Shown here: positions 1 through 6,060 of the stretch, piece after piece
Layout of the letters: each line of letters starts with the position of its first letter
Numbering within the stretch: the stretch's first letter is position 1
DNA from: Thermoplasmata archaeon
GTDB taxonomy: Archaea; Thermoplasmatota; Thermoplasmata; Lutacidiplasmatales; UBA184
Length of the DNA: 15,433 bases
Assembly (NCBI GenBank): GCA_030040865.1
Contig: JASHSX010000017.1
Location: 1 to 15,433, forward strand
Direction of reading: 5' to 3'
Made by a program: the position numbers and the translations under genes
Notes under the pieces: model-generated
What the model was told of the DNA's origin: nothing
Databases searched by the model: none
The model's input: the letters and a program-made list of their open reading frames with translations, nothing else

Positions 1-456
1 CGGCTCACCGACGTGCAGGCTGCGGTCGGGCTCGCGCAGCTCGAGCGCCTGGGCGAGTTCGTACGGCACCGGCGGCGATGTGCCCGCCTCTATCGGGAGG
101 CGTTCGAGGGAGAGCCCTCCATCACGGTCCAGGACGAGGCGTCGTGGGCCAAGAGCGCGTATTGGGTCTTCACCGTCGTCCTCCCGGGCGGCGCTTCGCT
201 GCGCACTCGGGTGGCAACGGAGCTCGCCCGTCGCGGGATCTCGACCCGCGTCGCCTTCTGGCCGCTGCACCGCCAGCCGTTCGGCCCGCGCCTCAACGGA
301 TCCCGCGGCGCGTTCCCCGTGAGCGATCGACTCGGTCAGTCCGGACTGACCTTGCCGTTCGGGAACGGGATCAGCGAGGAGACGATCCGCGAGGTGGCGG
401 ACGCGGTACGATCCGTCGTCCGTTCGGTCGCCCCCGGCTCGAACGGCCACTCCTGA
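1..456 (+). CDS. DegT/DnrJ/EryC1/StrS-family PLP aminotransferase, C-terminal part (5' truncated)
   Basis: The reading frame is open from the first base and ends at TGA 454-456, giving 151 codons of the C-terminal small domain. The family transfers an amino group to keto-sugars for nucleotide-sugar, glycan or antibiotic biosynthesis in the cytoplasm. Seen here: R-L-T-D-V-Q-A-A-V-G-L-A-Q-L at the left edge (the family's conserved R-x-x-x-x-Q-A-A-x-G-x-x-Q-L helix), a W-V-F-x-V-V-L-P strand, G-I-S-T-R, the P-L-H-R-Q-P motif, and a final S-G-L-T-L-P-F-G followed by the I-S-E-E-T-I-x-x-V helix typical of the family's end. Family members are usually about 370-400 residues, so some 60% is missing. 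The PLP-binding lysine lies outside the window. A GTG at 13 exists but is internal to the domain. The substrate cannot be told from this piece. It may supply amino-sugars for surface glycans, which would fit the sequon-rich surface proteins nearby, but that link is inference. Confidence 0.88.
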   Translation, partial: RLTDVQAAVGLAQLERLGEFVRHRRRCARLYREAFEGEPSITVQDEASWAKSAYWVFTVVLPGGASLRTRVATELARRGISTRVAFWPLHRQPFGPRLNGSRGAFPVSDRLGQSGLTLPFGNGISEETIREVADAVRSVVRSVAPGSNGHS

Positions 457-566
457 GCCCGGCTCCGATATCGCGAGTTCCGGTCGCCGAGAACGACTCG
501 CCAGTGGGGCAGCCGCCGCTCGCGGCTCAGACGCCTCGACCCCGCGACTCGGGACGCTAGCAGCGT
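457..566. other. Convergent intergenic gap
   Basis: This 110-bp gap lies between the stop of the aminotransferase and the stop (TAA, minus strand) of the thermopsin-family gene. The sequence is GC-rich with only a short TTT near 566-568. I see no strong hairpin, T-tract or small gene. Confidence 0.6.
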
Positions 567-3500
567 TTACTTGGTGCCGGGAGCGGTCGCCGCTCCTGCG
601 GTGGTATCGGGGGTCGAGCTCGACGGGGAAGCGCCTCCGCGGCGCTTGCGGAGGAGCAGGACCAGCAGTCCGACCACAACAACGATTACGGCGGCCAGAG
701 CGACCCACTCGACCCAACCGAGCGAGCTGCTCGCCGACGCGGGGAGCGCGGCCGAGAGGCTTACCGCATTGCCCCGGACCGTGAAGTTGCCGGTCGCAGA
801 CGAGTGACCCGGGGCGGAGGCGGTGTACGTGTACGAACCGTTCGGCTCCTGGAAGTTCAGCTGGGACTGGCGAGAGACGAAGCTCTGCCCGTTCGACAGG
901 TTCACCCACCACGGGGTGCCGGACGAGACGCCCGACTCCATGAACGAGATCGAGAACGTGACGAGCTCGAAGGTCGCGCTCTCGGCTACGCTCGATCCCG
1001 AGACGGAGAAGATGCCGGTCGAGGGGATGGCGGCATATTCGGGGTTCGACGATGTGAGCGCGAAGGAGTACGAGCCGTTGGTCAGGTCGAGCGAGATCGA
1101 AGCCCCCGTGGACGGCACCCCCGCCATCGACGAGATCGCGAGATTCCAGCCCGTCCCGGACGGGAGTCCGGTCTCGGAGAACGTCACGTTGTAGGTCGCC
1201 TCGGCGTAGCTGAGCGTGACCGAGTAGCCGATACCAGCGCCGCCGATCGGCTGTTTTCCACCGGATACGGTGATCGTACCCGAGTACGGAATGGTCGATT
1301 GGTGCCATCCCGGAGTGTTCCCGACGAGGTAGGCATAGGTTCCGTTCGGTACGGCGGGCCAGACGATCGAATCCGACCCTCCGGTCGTAAGGACCGACTG
1401 GACGGTGCCGTTGAAGGTCACCGTCCATACTTGGTCGGCCGGGAGGGTACTCTCCGAGAACGTGACCCGATAGGCGGCCTGGACCCAGCTCACGAGCGTG
1501 ATGACCGGGGCGCCGTCCACGTCCGCCGCCCCTTGCGAATCCGCGGAGCTCCAGGACCCGGTGGACATCGCGACGTACTCGTAGGCCCCGTTCGGGGTGC
1601 CCTCGAACTCGATCGCGTCGGAGCTCGTGGAGTACGTGACGCCGAGCACCGTCACGTTCCAGACCGTTCCCGCGGGCAACCCCTGCTCTTGGAAGATCAT
1701 GTCGAAGCCGGGGAGCGGCACCCCGTCACCGCCGACCGTCATGCCCGGTTCCACCGAGCTCGCTCCGGGCGGGAAGACGGCCGCGGCGTCCGTGTAGTCG
1801 ACCAGATTGGTGAACGGCACCGAAGTGGCCGGATTGAGGGAGTTCCCGTAGTCCCACCAGACGTTCCCGCCCTCGAACGGCTCGTCCGCGCCGAGGACGT
1901 TGCCGCTCAGGGTGAAGCCGTTCACGACCATCGCGACGGAGGCCGCGGACTCGGTCACGTTCCAGAGGTCGCTCCACACCGGCCCCGGGACCTCCGTGTA
2001 GGGGTCCCACGGCATGTAGAGGACGGGGTTGTCCACCTGGAAGTTGTTGTTGTACAGGAGGTCCCCGTCCTCGGCTTCCGCGACGCCCCCGTAGCTGCCG
2101 GGCGACTGCAGCGCGGAACCCGAGGGGTCCTCGAAGGTGTTCCCCCACACCACGTTGTCGGTGCCGCCGTACAGCATGAGGGCGACCGGCGAAACATAGC
2201 CACCGCCGACGTTGGCGCTGACGACGATCTGGTTCCGGGCGACCAGGTCGTGCGAGGAATCCCAGATCATAAGGTTCGCTTGGGGGATCGGGTTCTGGGA
2301 GCCGACGCTACCGGCGAGCGAGAGCATCGCCGGCCAGCCACCGATCAGGCTCGCGCCGAGGATGGTCACGTTCTCGGTCCGATAGAGCTCCTCCTGGAGG
2401 TACCCCGGGATCCCGGCCAGCGTGCCGACGTAGAACGACACCTCCCCCTCGACCACTGTGGGATCGGTCGTTCCCCAGAGCAGGAGTCCGGCGAAGCTCG
2501 GGAAGGCGTAGTCGTTGAACTCCGAGAAGAGGTAATTGATCTCCCCGCCCGGAGCGGAGTTGTTGATCAGGTAGTACGTCGGGGCGCCGGACCCAGTGGT
2601 GACCGAAGCGGCGATCCCGGGCAGCTGGGCGTTCCCGATCGCCCATAACGGCGTGTAGACGCCCGCCGCCGAGTCGGCGACCAGATCCGTCGAGAGAGTG
2701 GTCGCGGACGTTCCGACCGTGAGGCTTCCGGTCTCTTCCTGGTAGTCGGAGAGCATCGCCTCCCACAGGTAGGTGCCGGGCATGAGGTGCCAGGTCGGAA
2801 CGTCGGGGGCCCACGAGAACGTGTCCACCGGGGAGGTCACGGACGTGTCCTCGAGGAAAATGAACACGTACGCCGGCCCGCTGTCAAAGCTGGTCGGGGC
2901 GCCCGAGCTCCCGACCCGGACGTCGTTCACGACCGAGGTCGAGCCGGCGGCGACCCCGGCCTGGGACGAGTAGCCCCAGAGCGGATGGAGGATCATGGGA
3001 CCCGCCGAGAAGAGCGCGGTCTGGGAGGTCGCCGGTGCGGACCCGAAGGTGACGCTCATCCCGTCCGCGGTCTCCCCGGTCTCGCTACCGAAGTCCACCG
3101 CCGCCGGGACCGACTGGAACGTCGGGGTGGCGGACGGGGAACACTGGCTCGGCGTCGAGGGCGTCGGCATCGAACAGTCGGCGACATACGCGAGGCTCGC
3201 CGAGCCGCTCCCGTTGAGGTCGACCTGGTCCGCGCCGTCGTACGCGCCGATCCCGACGTCCAGCTCCCAGTCGTTGGAGAGCCCGATCGCGTCCGGGGTG
3301 TAGCCGTCGGCTTCGAACCCCGCGAGGTGGGTGTTGGAGGGATCGAAGACCGACCCGGAACCGGTGTGGAAGGTCAGCCAGTCGTACGTCCCGTGCGTCC
3401 GTACGGCCGTTTTCGCATCGTAGAACGTGTAGTTGAAGAACAGCGTCTCATCCCCGATGTAGTCCTGCGTTCCCGTGGCCGGATCCGAGCAGGTCGACGT

Positions 3501-4382
3501 CAGGTGGACGGAACTCTCCGACGTGCAGATGAACGGGTTGACGAGCGACGTGTTGAGGTAGAGGGTCAGGTTGAACGGCGGGGGGGCGTAGAGGAAGGGG
3601 CCGGCGGCTTCGTAGAGCGTCGTCCCGTAGACGAAGTCGGTCGAGTCGTTCGCGACGACCGTAGCGGTCCCGGTGGCCGGGAAACCGGCGCCACTGCTGG
3701 TAAGATTCCACGTGTTGTCGTCGAGTTCGAGAGTATCGTTGAGGTTCTGGTAGCTGAGGGTGTTCTGGGCCCAGAGCGAGTACGGCGTCCCCTGATCGCT
3801 CGGCGACCCCTGGAGGGAGACGTTCACCAGGACGGCATTGAGCTGGGCTCCCCATTGGTCGGGGTTGTCCGTGTCGAAGTACAGCGTGGTCAGATTGGTC
3901 ACGTTGAGGGTCCCGGCGAGGCTGGAGGTGTCCACGGAAGTGGCGACCTCGTCCCCCGGGACGTCCGATCCGCTCTCCCCGTAGTAGCCGATGCCGGCGG
4001 GGGCCGGAGGCCCCGTGTAGCTGGGGCTCACGTTGTCGAAAAGGGACTGATATTCGGGACCAGGAACGAGACGACCGTTCACCACGCCCGCCCGTTCGGT
4101 GGAGGGAAGGTGCAGGAGCTTGGCGCCGAGCCCGTGCTCGCCGCCTTCGGACTCGAGGGCAGCATATCGATCCGACACGCTCGCGACCGACGGCAGCGCG
4201 GCGCCCGAGGAGTGCGAGGCCGACGCGACAGGAGCGCTCCGTGAGGCAGGAGCGGCGGGCACCGGCGACGCGGTAGCCCCCGAGCGATCCAGAAACGGGG
4301 ATGTTGGCACCAGAAGGGCCACCAGCACCACCGCCAGTACCACGGCGAGCCGGATGTCGGACGAGCGCAGGCGACGGCGCAC
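567..4382 (-). CDS. Thermopsin-family (peptidase A5) secreted protein with beta-helix-like region, four C-terminal repeats and membrane anchor
   Basis: Product of about 1271 aa (numbered from GTG 4382). It has a basic N-terminus, a hydrophobic signal segment (about 13-25) and an Ala/Ser/Pro linker. Residues about 124-400 match the thermopsin domain: A-P-A-G-I-G-Y-Y-G (127-135), Q-L-N-A-V-L, L-W-A-Q-N-T, D-D-N-T-W-N-L-T and N-D-W-E-L-D-V-G. Thermopsins are secreted acid proteases. Residues about 668-853 contain N-x-x-W-G-N-T-F and G-G-N-V-W-W-D-Y, a beta-helix style seen in archaeal surface proteins. Four F-x-E-x-G-L-P-x-G-x-x-W repeats follow (from about 894, 973, 1066 and 1145), then a membrane helix (about 1222-1244), R-K-R-R and a short Ser/Thr/Pro tail. 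The four cysteines form two close pairs. ATG 4403 is also in frame but sits 1 nt from a TATA-like box, whereas GTG 4382 lies at leaderless distance from it. Catalytic residues of this family are not firmly known to me, so protease activity is inferred. Confidence 0.85.
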   Translation of the reverse strand: MRRRLRSSDIRLAVVLAVVLVALLVPTSPFLDRSGATASPVPAAPASRSAPVASASHSSGAALPSVASVSDRYAALESEGGEHGLGAKLLHLPSTERAGVVNGRLVPGPEYQSLFDNVSPSYTGPPAPAGIGYYGESGSDVPGDEVATSVDTSSLAGTLNVTNLTTLYFDTDNPDQWGAQLNAVLVNVSLQGSPSDQGTPYSLWAQNTLSYQNLNDTLELDDNTWNLTSSGAGFPATGTATVVANDSTDFVYGTTLYEAAGPFLYAPPPFNLTLYLNTSLVNPFICTSESSVHLTSTCSDPATGTQDYIGDETLFFNYTFYDAKTAVRTHGTYDWLTFHTGSGSVFDPSNTHLAGFEADGYTPDAIGLSNDWELDVGIGAYDGADQVDLNGSGSASLAYVADCSMPTPSTPSQCSPSATPTFQSVPAAVDFGSETGETADGMSVTFGSAPATSQTALFSAGPMILHPLWGYSSQAGVAAGSTSVVNDVRVGSSGAPTSFDSGPAYVFIFLEDTSVTSPVDTFSWAPDVPTWHLMPGTYLWEAMLSDYQEETGSLTVGTSATTLSTDLVADSAAGVYTPLWAIGNAQLPGIAASVTTGSGAPTYYLINNSAPGGEINYLFSEFNDYAFPSFAGLLLWGTTDPTVVEGEVSFYVGTLAGIPGYLQEELYRTENVTILGASLIGGWPAMLSLAGSVGSQNPIPQANLMIWDSSHDLVARNQIVVSANVGGGYVSPVALMLYGGTDNVVWGNTFEDPSGSALQSPGSYGGVAEAEDGDLLYNNNFQVDNPVLYMPWDPYTEVPGPVWSDLWNVTESAASVAMVVNGFTLSGNVLGADEPFEGGNVWWDYGNSLNPATSVPFTNLVDYTDAAAVFPPGASSVEPGMTVGGDGVPLPGFDMIFQEQGLPAGTVWNVTVLGVTYSTSSDAIEFEGTPNGAYEYVAMSTGSWSSADSQGAADVDGAPVITLVSWVQAAYRVTFSESTLPADQVWTVTFNGTVQSVLTTGGSDSIVWPAVPNGTYAYLVGNTPGWHQSTIPYSGTITVSGGKQPIGGAGIGYSVTLSYAEATYNVTFSETGLPSGTGWNLAISSMAGVPSTGASISLDLTNGSYSFALTSSNPEYAAIPSTGIFSVSGSSVAESATFELVTFSISFMESGVSSGTPWWVNLSNGQSFVSRQSQLNFQEPNGSYTYTASAPGHSSATGNFTVRGNAVSLSAALPASASSSLGWVEWVALAAVIVVVVGLLVLLLRKRRGGASPSSSTPDTTAGAATAPGTK
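744..1706 (-). repeat. Four tandem F-x-E-x-G-L-P-x-G-x-x-W extracellular repeats (protein level)
   Basis: Within the thermopsin-family gene, four units of about 75-95 residues share an opening F-x-E-x-G-L-P-x-G-x-x-W and a later P-N-G-x-Y-x-Y. The openings are F-Q-E-Q-G-L-P-A-G-T-V-W, F-S-E-S-T-L-P-A-D-Q-V-W, F-S-E-T-G-L-P-S-G-T-G-W and F-M-E-S-G-V-S-S-G-T-P-W. The third fits best; the second and fourth have drifted in the G-L-P-x-G core. The units resemble beta-sandwich stalk modules of Thermoplasmata surface proteins and would hold the enzyme domain away from the membrane. Divergence between copies is high, so this is old duplication rather than a recent DNA repeat. Confidence 0.8.
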
Positions 4383-4404
4383 GATGCGACCAAAAGCCAC
4401 CATT

Positions 4405-4412
4405 ACTTAAGG
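4405..4412 (-). promoter_or_regulatory. TATA-like box for the thermopsin-family gene
   Basis: On the minus strand this reads CTTAAGTA. Its centre is about 26.5 nt before GTG 4382, which would make a leaderless mRNA. It lies immediately against the upstream ATG at 4403 and therefore cannot serve that start. No Shine-Dalgarno is present before either codon. The match to the archaeal consensus is only moderate. Confidence 0.5.
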
Positions 4413-4481
4413 AGTTTGGACGAGGTGTCAATCTCGGAGCGAACAGTTTGTCAAGTCGGCGCGACGGAAGGCTCGGGCTAG
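4413..4481. promoter_or_regulatory. Divergent promoter core with hexamer direct repeat
   Basis: This is the stretch between the two opposed TATA-like boxes. It contains TGTCAA twice on the plus strand, at 4426-4431 and 4449-4454, exactly 23 bp apart (about two helical turns). It could be an operator shared by both genes, but a hexamer pair is weak evidence. Confidence 0.25.
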
Positions 4482-4489
4482 ATTTTATT
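4482..4489 (+). promoter_or_regulatory. TATA-like box for the AbfD/HpaB-like gene
   Basis: ATTTTATT stands out in a GC-rich setting. Its centre is about 26.5 nt before ATG 4512, so transcription should start at or next to the A of the start codon (leaderless). This argues against the in-frame TTG at 4488, which lies inside the box. Confidence 0.65.
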
Positions 4490-4511
4490 GCTCGAATCCC
4501 ATCCCCGATCG

Positions 4512-5933
4512 ATGCGCACTTCCGGAGAGTTCCTCCGATCGCTCGAGGATGGACGGGCGGTATATTACCGCGGCGAGCTCGTCCCGTCGGTGGTCCAGCA
4601 TCCCGTGCTCGGGATCTGCGCCCGACATGCCGCGAAGCTGTTCGGCGTGGCCCGCGAGTGCCCCGACCCCGCGCTGGGGAGCTCGATCAGTCGTTACTTC
4701 CTGCCGTCGCGTTCGTCCGAGGACCTTTCGGCTCGACACCGGCTGATCTACGAGAGCACTCTCGCGTGCAACGGCGTCTTCAACATCTCCCAGGCGATCG
4801 GCAGCGATGCCCTTTCGGCGGCCGCGATCGTCGCCCGGGCGGTGGACCGTTCGAACGGCACCGCCTACGCCGATCGGGTCGAGGCCTATCGCCAGCGCGT
4901 CGCGTCGGGCGACCTTACGGTGGCCGTCGCTCAGACGGACGTCAAGGGTCATCGCGCCCGGCGCCCGCACGAGCAGGCCGATCCCGATCTCTACCTTCGC
5001 GTGAAGGAAGTACGAGCGGACGGAATCGTCGTCTCCGGTGCCAAAGCCCACACGACGCAGGCCGCGGTCTCCGATGAGATCATCGTGCTCCCGACCCGGG
5101 CGATGTCCGATCGCGACGCGGACTACGCGGTCGCTTTCGCCGTCCCGGCCGCGACCCCCGGCCTGACGATGGTCGCCCGACCGGTCGAGGAGCTGGAAGG
5201 AAACGATCAGGCGCTGCTGAGCCGACTCGACTTCGAGTCAGAAACGCTGACCGTGTTCCACGACGTATTCGTTCCTTCCGAGCGCGTCTTTCTCTGTCGG
5301 GAGCATGCCTTCGCCGGGCCGCTCGCCGTTGGGTTCGCGACGCACCATCGCTTCACTGCGGTCTCCTACCGCGCGGCCACCGCGAACCTGTACCTCGGTA
5401 CGGCCTCGCTCGTCGCCCGGACCAACGGGATCGAGGGGGCCTCCCACGTTCGTGACAAGCTGCTCCGCCTGGTGGTCTACAAGGAGATCATGCGCATGAG
5501 CGCGCTCGCCGCCGCGGATGCGCCGCTGTTCCAGGAAGGGTTCGCGGTCCCGAATCCGCTCTATACCAATCTCGGGAAACTGTACTCGAACCAGAACTTC
5601 GCCTCGGTGCTCGAGGCGCTCGTCGATCTCGCGGGCGGCATCGCGGCGACCCTTCCTTCGCGGGCCGATTTCGAGAACCCGGACGAACACGGGATGCTCC
5701 AGAAGTACCTCGCAGGAGCCGAGGGAGCCGACCGTCGGGTCGAAGTGCTGCGGCTGGCCAAGGAGCTCGGCGTGAGCACGTTCGCGGGTTACATGCTCAC
5801 GCTCATGATGCACGCCGAAGGCTCGGTCGAAGCCAGCAAGCTCGCCCTACTGCGCGACTACGACCTCGGCGAGGCAGAGCGGCTGGCGGAAGGGATCTTG
5901 GCCGCCGCAACCCTCGATCGAAAACCCGAGTAA
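4512..5933 (+). CDS. AbfD/HpaB-superfamily flavoprotein (4-hydroxybutyryl-CoA dehydratase-like, cluster ligands apparently lost)
   Basis: 473 aa, cytoplasmic; family members are usually 470-510. The whole length follows the AbfD (4-hydroxybutyryl-CoA dehydratase/vinylacetyl-CoA isomerase) pattern. It has an N-terminal helical part, then D-V-K-G-H-R with Q-A-D-P-D-L-Y-L-R-V (about 143-166), G-A-K-A-H-T-T (176-182, flavin-side loop), I-I-V-L-P-T-R-A-M, D-Y-A-V-A-F-A-V-P, H-D-V-F-V-P-S-E-R-V-F-L-C (250-262), H-H-R at 278-280, and a C-terminal L-A-G-G-I-A-A-T-L-P-S-x-x-D-F (374-388). By my remembered alignment to the Clostridium enzyme, its cluster ligands Cys99, Cys103 and Cys299 correspond to Asn91, Ala95 and Tyr286 here; only the histidine (His279) remains. 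Acid/base residues Tyr296 and Glu455 also look changed. Classical dehydratase activity is therefore doubtful. A flavin-dependent monooxygenase, dehydrogenase or isomerase of unknown substrate is more likely. The gene is single, divergent from the thermopsin-family gene, and starts leaderless. Confidence 0.82.
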   Translation: MRTSGEFLRSLEDGRAVYYRGELVPSVVQHPVLGICARHAAKLFGVARECPDPALGSSISRYFLPSRSSEDLSARHRLIYESTLACNGVFNISQAIGSDALSAAAIVARAVDRSNGTAYADRVEAYRQRVASGDLTVAVAQTDVKGHRARRPHEQADPDLYLRVKEVRADGIVVSGAKAHTTQAAVSDEIIVLPTRAMSDRDADYAVAFAVPAATPGLTMVARPVEELEGNDQALLSRLDFESETLTVFHDVFVPSERVFLCREHAFAGPLAVGFATHHRFTAVSYRAATANLYLGTASLVARTNGIEGASHVRDKLLRLVVYKEIMRMSALAAADAPLFQEGFAVPNPLYTNLGKLYSNQNFASVLEALVDLAGGIAATLPSRADFENPDEHGMLQKYLAGAEGADRRVEVLRLAKELGVSTFAGYMLTLMMHAEGSVEASKLALLRDYDLGEAERLAEGILAAATLDRKPE

Positions 5934-6060
5934 CCGCGTCGCCCGTCCATCCCAGGGGCGAACACCTCACTCCGGCCCTCCTGGCGTCGGACTGGGGTAC
6001 GTCCAAGGGGCATTCGGCGCGAAGTAACGATCCGGGGGTGACTCGCGACGTCGCCGGCGC
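5934..6060. other. Convergent intergenic gap
   Basis: This 127-bp gap lies between TAA 5931-5933 of the flavoprotein gene and the TAG (minus strand) of the giant surface-protein gene. I see no T-tract, strong stem-loop or small open frame with a supported start. Confidence 0.6.

Noticed and set aside
457..566. A terminator or small RNA between the two convergent genes
   Set aside because: No T-tract or strong stem-loop is visible by eye, and there is no promoter-like element.
804..4244. Long plus-strand open frames (614 and 485 codons) opposite the thermopsin-family gene
   Set aside because: Low-complexity Arg/Gly/Asp-rich translations with no domain; the minus strand has the signal peptide, domain motifs, repeats and anchor.
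4767..4769. Cys86 of the AbfD-like protein as a cluster ligand
   Set aside because: Anchoring on the following I-G-S-D-A segment (V-G-M-D-A in AbfD) puts Cys86 five residues before the Cys99 position, and there is no second Cys four residues on.
4512..5933. Evidence for a working 3-hydroxypropionate/4-hydroxybutyrate or dicarboxylate/4-hydroxybutyrate carbon-fixation cycle
   Set aside because: The AbfD-like protein appears to lack the cluster cysteines and no other gene of those cycles is in the window.
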